Part shown: in pieces, positions 33,502 to 42,190 of the stretch
Numbering within the stretch: the first letter of the stretch is position 1
Layout: each line of letters starts with the position of its first letter
From: Saccharothrix carnea
GTDB taxonomy: Bacteria > Actinomycetota > Actinomycetes > Mycobacteriales > Pseudonocardiaceae
Assembly: GCF_003014735.1 (NCBI RefSeq)
Contig: NZ_PYAX01000011.1
Coordinates: 62,001 to 126,000, forward strand
Direction: 5' to 3'
Length of the DNA: 64,000 nt
Notes under the pieces: generated by a model
Seen by the model: the letters and a program-made list of their open reading frames with translations, nothing else
Told to the model about the DNA's origin: nothing
Databases searched by the model: none
Made by a program: the position numbers and the translations under genes

Positions 33502-34503
33502 TCAGGGGTGGTCGGCTGGTTGGGGGCGGCGGGCGCGCAGGGAGCCGGGGCGGGCCTTCGCCGATGGGTCGCGGCGGGTCTTCAGCAGGCTGGCCACCGT
33601 CACCACGGTCAGCACCACCACGATCACACCCAAGCTCAGCAGCGTCGGCACCTCCGGCACGCGCGGGTCGACGTCCTTGTGCGCCCAGTGCAGGATCAGC
33701 TTCACCCCGATGAACGCCAGGATCAGCGACAGGCCCGTCGACAAGTACACGAGCCGGTCCAGCAGGCCCTTGACCAGGAAGAACAACGCCCGCAAGCCGA
33801 GCAGCGCGAACGCGTTGGCGACGAACACCACGTACGGCTCGGACGTGATGCCGAAGACCGCCGGGATCGAGTCCAACGCGAACAGCACGTCGATGCTGCC
33901 GATCGCCAGCAGCACCACGAACAGCGGCGTGGCCATCCGCCTGCCCTCGGCACGGGTGAACAGCCTGCCGCCGTCGTAGTCGTCGGTGATCGGCAGCACC
34001 CGGCGCGCGGTCTTCACCACGACGTTGTCCTCGACGTCCGGGTCCTCGTTGCGGTGCCGGAACAGCTGCACGGCGGTGTAGAGCAGCAGCAGCCCGAACA
34101 CCAGGAACACGAACGAGAACAGCGCCAGCAGCGTCGCGCCCACCGCGATGAACACCCCGCGCAACGCCAGCGCCAGCACGATGCCGAACGTCAACACCTT
34201 GTGCTGGTGCGCCTCAGGCACGGCGAACGTCGACATGATGATCACGAACACGAACAGGTTGTCGACCGACAGGCTCTTCTCCACCAGGTAGCCGACGAAG
34301 TACTCGGTACCCGCCTGGCCGCCGTGCGCCAGCGTGAACCACACGCCGAACAGCAAGGCGAAGAGCACGTAGAACACCGACCAAGCGGCCGCCTCGCCGA
34401 TCTTGACCTGGTGCGGGCGCACGACGGCCAGCACCAGGTCCACGGCGAGCAGCACGAGGACGAGCCCGATGGTGAGCGCCCAGGTCAGCGCCCCGATGTC
34501 CAT
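33502..34503 (-). CDS. TerC-family membrane protein
   Basis: This 333-residue protein has about nine membrane helices. TerC features are EKSLSVDNLFVFVIIMSTF and IGSIDVLFALDSIPAVFGIT, whose paired acidic residues inside helices are implicated in metal-ion transport (the Alx/MntX branch exports manganese). The start is ATG 34503 or the GTG directly before it; no ribosome site is seen and the upstream Pro-rich ORF ends 5 bases earlier, so coupling is possible. The stop abuts repeat cluster 2. The substrate (tellurite resistance or Mn export) is not settled. Confidence 0.88.
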   Translation of the reverse strand: MDIGALTWALTIGLVLVLLAVDLVLAVVRPHQVKIGEAAAWSVFYVLFALLFGVWFTLAHGGQAGTEYFVGYLVEKSLSVDNLFVFVIIMSTFAVPEAHQHKVLTFGIVLALALRGVFIAVGATLLALFSFVFLVFGLLLLYTAVQLFRHRNEDPDVEDNVVVKTARRVLPITDDYDGGRLFTRAEGRRMATPLFVVLLAIGSIDVLFALDSIPAVFGITSEPYVVFVANAFALLGLRALFFLVKGLLDRLVYLSTGLSLILAFIGVKLILHWAHKDVDPRVPEVPTLLSLGVIVVVLTVVTVASLLKTRRDPSAKARPGSLRARRPQPADHP

Positions 34504-34508
34504 CACGT

Positions 34509-34667
34509 TCAGCGGCCCGAGGTGGGCGGGACCGGCGGCGGGATCGGCTTCGGCGGCACCGGTTCGGGCCCGGGCGGCTGCGGCCGACGCGGCACGGGAT
34601 CCGGCGCCAGCGGGTCCGGCGGGTCGGGCTCGTGGTCACCGAGCCGCACGTACGCGTCCCTCCTCAT
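34509..34667 (-). CDS. small proline-rich ORF upstream of terC
   Basis: This 52-residue product begins MRRDAYVRLGDHEPDPPDPL and continues as Pro-x-Pro-rich sequence without a domain. Third positions are almost all G or C, and it ends 5 bases before terC. It could be a real small protein coupled to terC or a low-complexity open frame. Confidence 0.4.
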   Translation of the reverse strand: MRRDAYVRLGDHEPDPPDPLAPDPVPRRPQPPGPEPVPPKPIPPPVPPTSGR

Positions 34668-34780
34668 GGCGGAGGAGTACCCCGGCCTGCGGATGGCGTA
34701 ACCGGCAGGCGGGCGTAACGCCCGGTCGGACCGCGACGACGCCACGGTCACACACCAGGCCCGCAGAGGGAGCGTCGTCG

Positions 34781-35140
34781 ATGACCGAGTCGCAGTGGCA
34801 GGGCGAGGACTTCGCCGTGGACACGAGCGAGATCGGCGGCCTCGCGGTCACCCGGGTCACCGGCGAGGTCGACCTGGCGGGTGTCGAGGTGATGCGCACC
34901 GAGCTGGACGCCCAGCTGGCGCGGCGGCCACCGGTGCTGGTGGCGGACCTGACCGGGGTGACGATCCTCGGCTCGCTCGGCATCGCGGCCCTGCTCGACG
35001 CCCACCACCGGGCGGTCGCGGCCGGGATGGGGTTCACCGTCGTGGCGAGCCGCCGTTCGGTGGTCCACCCGCTCCGGCTCACCGAGGTGGACCGGGTGCT
35101 GACCGTGGTGCCGACCCTCGACCAGGTGGTCGTCGGCTGA
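34781..35140 (+). CDS. STAS-domain anti-sigma-factor antagonist
   Basis: This 119-residue single STAS domain has VTRVTGEVDLAGVEVMRTEL, then PVLVADLTGVTILGSLGIAA, in which Ser in the GSLG loop is the site phosphorylated in SpoIIAA/RsbV-type antagonists, and a C-terminal helix with HPLRLTEVDRVL. It would bind an anti-sigma kinase and free a stress sigma factor. ATG 34781 has GAGGGAG upstream. No kinase or sigma gene is adjacent, so its partners are elsewhere. It diverges from the terC unit. Confidence 0.85.
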   Translation: MTESQWQGEDFAVDTSEIGGLAVTRVTGEVDLAGVEVMRTELDAQLARRPPVLVADLTGVTILGSLGIAALLDAHHRAVAAGMGFTVVASRRSVVHPLRLTEVDRVLTVVPTLDQVVVG

Positions 35141-35222
35141 CCCGGAGGGCGAGTACCGATCGGGCACGCCGGGTAGGACAAACCCGGTGGACGGTGGGCC
35201 GGCGGCGGACCACCATGCCACC

Positions 35223-35720
35223 GTGACAGCGGAGGACGTGCGCTTCGTCGAGCTGGACGGCCGGGTCATGGCCGCCCTGCTCGACGGTGACCTGACCGCG
35301 GCCGAGGTCGCGCTCACCGACTACTTCCTGACCGACCGGGCGCGCTGGCTGTGGCGCTACCGGCTGGGCCAGCTCGCCGCCGACCCCGGCCACGCCCGGT
35401 GGCTGGCGCGGCTCGCCCTGGTCGACGGCGACGCGGTGGTCGGGCACGCCGGTTTCCACGGCCCGCCCGACGCCGCCGGCATGGTCGAGATCGGCTACTC
35501 CGTGGACCCCGCCTTCCGCCGCCGCGGCTACGCCAGGGCGGCCCTGGTCGAACTGCTGCGCCGGGCCGCCGCCGAGCCGGCCGTCCGGACCGTGCGGGCG
35601 ACCATCAGCCCGGACAACGCGGCGTCCCTGGCCACCATCGCCGGCTTCGGGTTCGTGGAGGTCGGCGAGCAGTGGGACGAGGAGGACGGGCTGGAACTGG
35701 TCTTCGAACGACCGGTGTAG
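35223..35720 (+). CDS. GNAT-family N-acetyltransferase
   Basis: This 165-residue protein has the GNAT core: substrate strands with RLALVDGDAVVGHAGFHG, VEIGYSVDPAFRRRGYARAA (the RRRGYA loop binds the acetyl-CoA pyrophosphate), and motif B TISPDNAASLATIAGFGFVE. It resembles RimJ/RimL-type protein or small-amine acetyltransferases. The start is uncertain: GTG 35223 is preferred for family length, and GTG 35187 would add 12 residues. It converges on the GTPase gene with 7 bases between stops. Confidence 0.85.
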   Translation: MTAEDVRFVELDGRVMAALLDGDLTAAEVALTDYFLTDRARWLWRYRLGQLAADPGHARWLARLALVDGDAVVGHAGFHGPPDAAGMVEIGYSVDPAFRRRGYARAALVELLRRAAAEPAVRTVRATISPDNAASLATIAGFGFVEVGEQWDEEDGLELVFERPV

Positions 35721-35727
35721 CCACGGG

Positions 35728-37758
35728 TCAGCGGCGGGCCAGGTCGCGGTTGGACAGGAAGCGCAGGTACTCGTCGAGGTCGAGCGGGTTGCCGTCCACC
35801 CTCGCCCTGGTCGGTGCCGGACCCCGGACCCGGCGGGCCGGACCTGGTTCGTGCCAGATGCTGCCCTCGCCGTGCGTCAGGCCGGGCAGGGCGACGGCCA
35901 GGTCGTGCAGCGACCGGGCCGGGATGGTGCCCGGCACCGACCACGCCGAGCCGGACTCCACCGCCGGGCCCAGCTCGGCGTCCAGGGAGAGCAGGAGTCC
36001 GGTCACGGCGCTCAGCGCGTCGCCCGGCACCTCCACCTCGACCGCGTAGCCCGGCTCGTGGACGGCACTGCCGGCCCGTTGCAACGCCCGCAGCAGCACC
36101 ACGGGCGTGAGGTGGCGGAAGTCCGCGGCGACCGTCATCGGCGCCTCGTAGCCGACGTGCGTGATCGTCACCGCGCAGTCGGTCACCTCCCAGCCGTGCA
36201 GGCCCTGCTGGAGCGTCGTCGTCACCGCCTCCTCGATGGCCCGGTGGTAGGCCTTCGGCAGCAGACCCAGCTGGGCCTGCCTGGTGAACGTGGTGCCCGT
36301 GCCGGGCGGCAACGGCTCGACGCGCACGCCCACCGTCTGCCAGAAGTCGTTCGGACCGCGCGGTGCGAACTCGTGCACGGCCTCGCCACGCCCCACCGGC
36401 CGTTCGAAGTACACCGGCCGGACCTGCTCGAACACCGCCTCGACGCCGAACTCGCGCGCCAACCGCTCCGCGATCACCTCCCGCTGCACGGCACCGTAGA
36501 GCAGCACCGAGGTCGCGCCGCCGCCGATGGTCCTGGTCCGGATCAACGGGTCCTCGTCGGCCAGCCGGGTGAGCGCGGCGTGCAGCTCGGCTTCCCGGCC
36601 GGGCCGCTCGGGCCGGACCACCGACTCCAGGATCGGCGGCGAGAAGTGCGCGCCCGTCCCGTGGTCGGCCGAGCCGAGCCGGTCACCCACGCGGACTCGC
36701 GGCAGACCGCGCAGCTTGCCGATGTCGCCCGCGGTGAGCGGCCCGGAGCCGCCGCCGACGACCTCCAGCCCGGCCACGCGCCCCCGGTGCTCCTCGACCG
36801 CGCCCGAGGCGTCGCGCCGCCGGAACGTCACGCGCTGCCGGCCGTGCAGCCTCCCGGAGAACAGCCGCAGGTAGGCGACCTTCTCCCCCTTGCCGGTGCG
36901 TTCGACGGCGAACACCGTGCCGCGCAGGTCGTCGGACGGCACCGGGCGCGGCGCGAGGAACCGGCGCACCCCCTCGGTCAGCTCGGCCGTCCCCGCGCCC
37001 GACATCGCCGAGCCGAAGAACACCGGGTGCACCAGCCCGCGGCACGTCTGGTCGCGCAACAGCCCCTCGACGTCCTCCGGCACGTCACCGTCGAGCATCC
37101 GGCGCAGCAGCGCGAGGTCGTGGTCGGCCAGGAGTTCGGCCACCTCCGCCGGGAACGCCCCGTCGCCTGACGACCGGGCGACGACACCGGCGTCACGCGT
37201 GCCGAGCCGGTCCACCCGCACCATCGGCACGACGGAGGGCGTGAGCCTGCGGCGGATCTCGGCGAGCAGGTCGTCGTACCGCGCGCCCACCCGGTCGATC
37301 TTGTTCACGAAGATCAGCGTGGGCAGGCGCAGCCGCCGCAACGACCGCAGCAGCACCCTGGTCTGGGCCTGCACGCCCTCGACCGCCGAGAGCACCAGCA
37401 CGGCGCCGTCGAGCACGGACAGCGCGCGCTCCACCTCGGCGATGAAATCGGGGTGACCCGGTGTGTCCACCAGGTTCACCTGGAGATCGCCCAGCCTGAA
37501 CCACGCGACGGCGGACCGGATCGTGATGCCGCGGCGGCGTTCGACCTCGCCGCTGTCGGTCTGCGTGTCACCGCCGTCGACGCTGCCGAGCCGCGGGATC
37601 CTCCCGTGGTCGAACAGCAGCCGTTCGGTGAGGCTGGTCTTACCTGCGTCGACGTGCGCGAGCACGCCCAAGTTGAGCGTTCGGGCGGAAATGGCGGACC
37701 TCGGAGGTGTGGGAAGTGGCATCGGGACGGAGCACACCGTCGAGTCGCCGCATCTCAT
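35728..37758 (-). CDS. Tet(M)/OtrA-like ribosomal-protection translation GTPase
   Basis: This 676-residue EF-G-like protein has G1 AHVDAGKT (34-41), G3 DTPGHPDF (98-105), G4 NKID (152-155), domain II (TVFAVERTGKGEKVAYLRLF) and the domain IV region LPKAYHRAIEEAVTTTLQQG plus a C-terminal EF-G_C fold. It matches the Tet(M)/Tet(O)/OtrA class, which frees ribosomes from bound antibiotics, rather than EF-G, which is longer and essential. ATG 37758 is only one base from GAGGAGG; ATG 37722 lacks a ribosome site, so the true start is unsettled. A better placed ATG at 37753 opens a different frame (possible leader). No antibiotic cluster adjoins it. Confidence 0.87.
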   Translation of the reverse strand: MRCGDSTVCSVPMPLPTPPRSAISARTLNLGVLAHVDAGKTSLTERLLFDHGRIPRLGSVDGGDTQTDSGEVERRRGITIRSAVAWFRLGDLQVNLVDTPGHPDFIAEVERALSVLDGAVLVLSAVEGVQAQTRVLLRSLRRLRLPTLIFVNKIDRVGARYDDLLAEIRRRLTPSVVPMVRVDRLGTRDAGVVARSSGDGAFPAEVAELLADHDLALLRRMLDGDVPEDVEGLLRDQTCRGLVHPVFFGSAMSGAGTAELTEGVRRFLAPRPVPSDDLRGTVFAVERTGKGEKVAYLRLFSGRLHGRQRVTFRRRDASGAVEEHRGRVAGLEVVGGGSGPLTAGDIGKLRGLPRVRVGDRLGSADHGTGAHFSPPILESVVRPERPGREAELHAALTRLADEDPLIRTRTIGGGATSVLLYGAVQREVIAERLAREFGVEAVFEQVRPVYFERPVGRGEAVHEFAPRGPNDFWQTVGVRVEPLPPGTGTTFTRQAQLGLLPKAYHRAIEEAVTTTLQQGLHGWEVTDCAVTITHVGYEAPMTVAADFRHLTPVVLLRALQRAGSAVHEPGYAVEVEVPGDALSAVTGLLLSLDAELGPAVESGSAWSVPGTIPARSLHDLAVALPGLTHGEGSIWHEPGPARRVRGPAPTRARVDGNPLDLDEYLRFLSNRDLARR
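37640..37753 (-). CDS. candidate 37-residue upstream ORF overlapping the GTPase start
   Basis: ATG 37753 lies 6 bases after GAGGAGG, the best ribosome site here. It encodes MRRLDGVLRPDATSHTSEVR and further Arg-rich sequence, ending at TAA 37640 inside the GTPase P-loop codons, in another frame. It could regulate GTPase translation, as leader peptides do for many ribosome-protection genes, or be fortuitous. Confidence 0.3.
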   Translation of the reverse strand: MRRLDGVLRPDATSHTSEVRHFRPNAQLGRARARRRR

Positions 37759-38324
37759 TCCTCCTCAACGTTCGATCAGCCGACGCCGGACACCGTAGAG
37801 CGGATGACGTGACCGCGCCGGCCGATTTCGGCGGTGGACGGCGCAGTGCCGGCAAAGGTGTCCGCCGACAGCACGACGCACCGGGCGCGGGCGTGGTGCC
37901 TGCCCGTGCTCCGGTGCGCCGATCGGTCCCCCGCTCCCCGACTGGCGCGAAACCGTTCCCCTGTCCCCCTGGTTCCCCCCGAACCCCTCGGATCCCCCGA
38001 TCCGCTGGATCCCCCCGAACCCCCTGTTCCTGCTATCCCCCCGTTGGTGCCGGTGCCGGTTCGCCGTGTACTCCCTCCGACGTCCCTGACCTGCAACAAT
38101 GATGATCCGCGCCGGGTCGTCGGGCAATGTCGCACCCCGGCCGCTCTCGACCGCGTTGGTTGCCGGAAACCGGCAAGGAAGCCGGTGAGGCCACAGGCCG
38201 GCGAACGGCGGCCATACCACGGCTGAACCAGTCAGAAAATCTCCCACTTGGCTGCTGTGTGGTAAGAGGCCGGCACCTAAGCTTGGCGGTCCGACGACCC
38301 CTGCCCGTCGAAAGGACCGTTCCC
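37759..38324. other. divergent intergenic region with G-tract array
   Basis: No gene is supported: the minus-strand Gly-rich frames have poor third-position GC. The region holds promoters for the leftward GTPase and the rightward secreted protein. Eight runs of four to six C (G on the minus strand) lie at 37958-38042 and are described separately. Confidence 0.6.
37958..38042 (-). other. G-tract array upstream of the GTPase gene
   Basis: On the minus strand eight runs of four to six G occur in 85 bases, separated by 3-12 bases, including two GGGGGGATCC-like pieces. At least two G-quadruplexes could form. The array lies about 200-285 bases upstream of the GTPase start and on its sense strand, so it could be in its leader RNA or its promoter. 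Confidence 0.6.
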
Positions 38325-38870
38325 ATGCGTACCGGTCGATTCCGCGCCGCCGTCGTGGCCGCCGCCGTGGCACTGCTCACCGTCACCGGCGCGACCACCG
38401 CCTCGGCCGCACCCACCAAAGCCGTCGAGGACGCCGTCTTCCACCCCGCCGCCGACACCCCGGTCACCGCGCTGGTCACCAAGCTCACCCACGCCGAGGC
38501 CACCGCCCGCTTCCGCGCCGCCGGCATCACGTGGTCGTCCAGCGGCGGGTGCAGTGACCGCAACAACCCGACCTGCACGTCGTTCTCGCAGATCAACCTG
38601 GCCACGGTGCAGGGCGCGGAGACCCTGAAGCGGGCCAGCGGCTGCGCGTTGAACGTCACCGGCGGCACCGAGACCGGCCACGCCAGCGGCACCTACAGCC
38701 ACTGGAACGGCTACAAGCTCGACTACAGCCTCTACACGTGCGTCGGCAACTACATCCGCGGCACGTTCACCTACATCGGTGGCAACAAGTGGCGCTCGGG
38801 TTCCGGGAACGTCTACTTCCTGGAGAGCAACCACTGGGACGTCACCTACTACAACTGCGGCGGTTGCTGA
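38325..38870 (+). CDS. secreted protein with D-Ala-D-Ala-peptidase-like metal motif
   Basis: This 181-residue protein has a clear signal peptide (1-28, ending TTASA). The mature part contains GITWSSSGGCSDR, CTSFSQINLATVQGAETLK, then GGTETGHASGTYSHWNGYKLD (His119, His126, Asp133) and ESNHWDVTYY (His170, Asp172). The order H...H-x6-D...H-x-D resembles the zinc site of M15-type peptidoglycan carboxypeptidases, and six cysteines may form disulfides. It may cleave peptidoglycan peptides, but the family assignment is tentative. ATG 38325 has GAAAGGA upstream. A perfect hairpin lies 12 bases after the stop. Confidence 0.75.
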   Translation: MRTGRFRAAVVAAAVALLTVTGATTASAAPTKAVEDAVFHPAADTPVTALVTKLTHAEATARFRAAGITWSSSGGCSDRNNPTCTSFSQINLATVQGAETLKRASGCALNVTGGTETGHASGTYSHWNGYKLDYSLYTCVGNYIRGTFTYIGGNKWRSGSGNVYFLESNHWDVTYYNCGGC

Positions 38871-38882
38871 CACCGCCGCGAA

Positions 38883-38913
38883 GGGGGACCGGCCGGCGCG
38901 AGGCCGGTCCCCC
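38883..38913. terminator. bidirectional terminator between convergent genes
   Basis: GGGGGACCGGCC (38883-38894) pairs perfectly with GGCCGGTCCCCC (38902-38913) around a 7-base loop. It serves the rightward secreted-protein gene and ends the long leftward glycosidase operon. Confidence 0.85.
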
Positions 38914-38923
38914 GCCCCGGCGG

Positions 38924-41900
38924 TCAACCGAAGGCCTTCACCTCCAGCAGGCCGACCGAGTCGACCCCGCTGTGCAGCACCACCCGCAACCGGGTCGTGC
39001 TCACCGCGCCGAACGTCACCTCCTGGTACCGGTCGCCCGCCACCGGGTACCCGCTCGCACCCGGCACGTCGGCGTAGGCGGAGCCGGTCCAGTACTGCAA
39101 CGTCCACGACGCGGGCAGGTCGACGCCCTGGCCGTCGTCGAAGAAGTACACGTGCGCCGACCTCACCGACCTCGCCGAGTCCCAGGTCAGCTCGGCCCAC
39201 TGCGTGCCGGTCTCCGGCCAGGTGCCCCACCTCGGGTTCACGGTGTCGTCGGACGACGGCGGGTCCACCCCGTCGTTGATCGCGGCCACCGACTCCCACG
39301 GCGAGGTGTAGGACGCGGACGGCGTCGCGGCCAACGCGAGGTTCGCGGGCGGCGGGTCCGGGTTGGTCCCGCCCCGGTGGTACGCCTTCACCTCGGTCAA
39401 CGCGGTCCTGAACCCGGACGCGTGGGTCACCTGCACCCGGATCCGCTGGGTGGACACCGCGGTGAACCCGACCCGGTTGTAGTTCGCCCTCGGTGTCGTC
39501 GGCGTCTTGGCCTGGGCCGCCGCGCCCACCCACGACGAGCCGTTCCAGTACTGGACGGCGTACGACGAAGGCGCGCGGTACCGGTTGCCCGCCCGGTCGT
39601 CGCGGAAGTGCAGCCGCACCTCGTCGACCGTGCGCTGCTGCCGGAAGTCGATCTCGTACCAGTCCGCGGTGTTGGGTGATCCCGAGGTGCCCCAGAGGGG
39701 TTCGTTGATCGGGAACCCGTCGACCGCGGCGCCGACCGACGTGCCGGACGCCGTGTACGACGCCGTGACGGCCGCGCCCCGCGCCAGGTTCGGCGTGGTG
39801 GAGGTCAGGTCGACGCCCGCCTTGGCGAACATGTCCACCATCCGCGGGCTGCCGTGCGCCACGTCCTGCGGCGCCCGCAGGCCGCTCACGGCCACGTTGT
39901 GGGTCACCGTGCCCGCGCCGGACGGGAACGTCACCTCGCCGGTCGCCGGGTTGTAGAGCACGCGGGTGAGCCGGTCGACGGTGAACGCGCGCGTGCCGTT
40001 CAGGTAGACCGAATACCCCTGCGGCACGCCGTTGTAGCGGGTGACGCCGTCTGCCGGGTCGTCCCACACCACGCTCAGGTCCATGTTGCGGTAGCGCAGG
40101 TTGTTGACCGCGAAGTGCGACCAGCCGATGTCGATCGGCGACAGCTCGACGCGGGTGTCGGTGCGCGGGCGCAACCCGGCCACGTCCTCGACCACGGTCC
40201 AGTTCGAGCTGCCGAGGATGTTGTGGTGGATCCAGGACCGGTAGTCGATGGTGCGGGTGCCGGCGTTCCAGTTCGCCCAGAACTCGTTGGCGTCGGGCCA
40301 CTGCGTGTTGCCGCCGATGTACTGCGCCCAGGTGTTCCAGTAGAGCAGCTTCTTGTAGTCCTCGGCGGTCATCCACTGGTTCGGGTAGTGGCGCAGCACC
40401 GACGAGTACAGCCGGAACTGCACGGTGGAGTTGATGGTGGAGAAGTTGTTCGACCCGGGGTGGCCCGCCTGCGCGGCCTCGGCCTTGTCCCGCTGGTTGG
40501 CCGTGTAGAACGGGAACACCGGGTACTCGGCCGGGTCCGCGAACAGCCGCAGCGCCTGCTTGTACTGGTCGGTGCTCGGCATCAGGCCGACCGAGAACGG
40601 GTAGTAGTTGTTGATCTCCTTCCACGGCACGTGCGTGTTCGTGGCCACGTGCTTGTGCTCCAGCAGCTGCCGGGACGGGTTCCACAGGGTGTTCACCACG
40701 CCGGTGCGGATGCGGTCGGCAAGCGCTTGCATCTCGGCGGCCTTGGCCGTGTCGCCGATCAGCGCGTACGCCTGCTGCGCGGCCACGGCGCCGCTCCACA
40801 CGTACGCCGTCTCGGCCCGGTCGAGGTTGCCGGCCCGCCAGTCGAACGACACCGCGTCGGCGTCGTTGCCGGTCATCGCGCCCCAGTCGTACTCGATGAC
40901 GCCGTTGTTGTTGGTGTCGAAGGTCGCCAGCTGCCCCTTCACGTCACCTTCGGCGTACTTGGCGAGGTTCCCGGCCACGGCGGGTTGGCCGCCGTGGACC
41001 TGGTAGCTGCGCCAGGCCGCCTCGGAGATGTACTGGGTGTAGGAGTTGGACCAGTTCTCCGGGTCGCCGGGGTTGTCCATGAACCGGCCGCCCTTGGACG
41101 ACTGGCCGACCGACAGCCACGGCCCGTACGAGTAGACCGGGTCGCGCAGGTACTTCAGGTCGTCGATGTGCATCGGCTGGGTCAGCGCGATCGCGTTGTT
41201 GTAGCCGGTGACGCCCTCGATCGGGACCGGGAACTGGAAGTCCTGGCCCGGGATGTCCACGTCGAGGTGGTTGAAGCGCATCAGCCACCAGCGGTAGTAG
41301 ACGTTCTTCTTGATCGCCGGGTCGGGCACGTCGATGTAGGGGATGTGGTCGGCCCACCACCGGTTGTAGGCGCGCACGTGGGTGGCGAACGCGACCGGTG
41401 GCGAGTGACCGCGGTAGGCGTTGTACTCGGTCAGCGACTCCGGGATCTCGTCGGTGACGAAGCCCATCACGACCTTGGTGGTGGCCGACTGGCCCGCGCC
41501 GAGCGTGACCGACCGCGTGAGGGCTCCGCCGGCGGCGGTGAACCCGTCACCCGAGAGCCTGGGTCGGATGGTGGTGAGGTTGTTCTTCACCTGCCGTGCA
41601 CCGGTCAGCTCCGCGCCGCTGACCGTCGTGGCGTACGGCGACGTGACGCGCAGCGGCACGGTCGCCGACGCCGAGCCGGTGTTGGTGACGGTCAGGTTCG
41701 TCACGGCGACGTTGTTGTGGGTGATGAACTTCGCCACCTCGACCCGCACGCCGGTGCCGGTGTAGACGCCCTTCCAGTGGCTGGGCGCCTGCCACCGGCT
41801 CGACACCTGCTCGGTCAGCGTCCCCGAGCCGACGGTGACGGCGTAGGCGTTCTGGCTGCTGATGTTGTCCCAGTACGCGGCGTGGCCGCCGAACCCGATC

Positions 41901-42190
41901 ACGGCCGGGTTGTGGGTGTACATGAACAGGCCCCGGCCGCGGGTCATCAGCCACGGGCCCGCCGGGTCGTTGCCGGGACGGGCGAGCAGGCGGTCCACCC
42001 AGAAGTCCGTGCCGCCGCTCTCGGCGTCGTGGATGGCGCGCATGGTGCTGCCGGTGCTGTAACCGACCGGCGGCGCGGGGATCGAGGGACCGGTGAACGT
42101 CGGGTAGCCGATCGTCTGCGCGGCGGAGGCGCTCGGCACGGGCACGAGGAGCGCCCCGAGCACCACCACGGCCGCCAGCCGCCGGGTCAC
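38924..42190 (-). CDS. large secreted glycoside hydrolase with two discoidin domains
   Basis: This 1088-residue protein has a signal peptide (VTRRLAAVVVLGALLVPVPS...ASA), a beta-sandwich region (about 25-260) and an (alpha/alpha)6-barrel-like catalytic region of the MGH1/glucoamylase-like kind (about 260-740: YRWWLMRFNHLDVDIPGQDF, WKEINNYYPFSVGLMP, SWIHHNILGSS). Two F5/8-type C (CBM32-like) domains follow near 770-930 and 945-1088. GTG 42190 overlaps the stop of the GH43 gene. I cannot fix the GH family; the neighbours suggest an arabinose-containing polysaccharide. It is the last gene of the operon, before the hairpin at 38883. Confidence 0.82.
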   Translation of the reverse strand: MTRRLAAVVVLGALLVPVPSASAAQTIGYPTFTGPSIPAPPVGYSTGSTMRAIHDAESGGTDFWVDRLLARPGNDPAGPWLMTRGRGLFMYTHNPAVIGFGGHAAYWDNISSQNAYAVTVGSGTLTEQVSSRWQAPSHWKGVYTGTGVRVEVAKFITHNNVAVTNLTVTNTGSASATVPLRVTSPYATTVSGAELTGARQVKNNLTTIRPRLSGDGFTAAGGALTRSVTLGAGQSATTKVVMGFVTDEIPESLTEYNAYRGHSPPVAFATHVRAYNRWWADHIPYIDVPDPAIKKNVYYRWWLMRFNHLDVDIPGQDFQFPVPIEGVTGYNNAIALTQPMHIDDLKYLRDPVYSYGPWLSVGQSSKGGRFMDNPGDPENWSNSYTQYISEAAWRSYQVHGGQPAVAGNLAKYAEGDVKGQLATFDTNNNGVIEYDWGAMTGNDADAVSFDWRAGNLDRAETAYVWSGAVAAQQAYALIGDTAKAAEMQALADRIRTGVVNTLWNPSRQLLEHKHVATNTHVPWKEINNYYPFSVGLMPSTDQYKQALRLFADPAEYPVFPFYTANQRDKAEAAQAGHPGSNNFSTINSTVQFRLYSSVLRHYPNQWMTAEDYKKLLYWNTWAQYIGGNTQWPDANEFWANWNAGTRTIDYRSWIHHNILGSSNWTVVEDVAGLRPRTDTRVELSPIDIGWSHFAVNNLRYRNMDLSVVWDDPADGVTRYNGVPQGYSVYLNGTRAFTVDRLTRVLYNPATGEVTFPSGAGTVTHNVAVSGLRAPQDVAHGSPRMVDMFAKAGVDLTSTTPNLARGAAVTASYTASGTSVGAAVDGFPINEPLWGTSGSPNTADWYEIDFRQQRTVDEVRLHFRDDRAGNRYRAPSSYAVQYWNGSSWVGAAAQAKTPTTPRANYNRVGFTAVSTQRIRVQVTHASGFRTALTEVKAYHRGGTNPDPPPANLALAATPSASYTSPWESVAAINDGVDPPSSDDTVNPRWGTWPETGTQWAELTWDSARSVRSAHVYFFDDGQGVDLPASWTLQYWTGSAYADVPGASGYPVAGDRYQEVTFGAVSTTRLRVVLHSGVDSVGLLEVKAFG

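Noticed and set aside
34504..34780. Mn-sensing yybP-ykoY riboswitch in front of terC
   Set aside because: Such riboswitches accompany terC-like genes elsewhere, but the region is filled by a Pro-rich ORF and shows no recognisable riboswitch core.
40719..40730. GCAAGCGCTTGC palindrome resembling a LacI/CcpA-type site
   Set aside because: It lies deep inside the large glycosidase coding sequence, encodes ordinary residues and has no promoter near it, so chance is the simplest explanation.
38277..40799. An 840-codon minus-strand frame over the discoidin region
   Set aside because: It is out of frame with the signal-peptide-bearing glycosidase and has no domain pattern.
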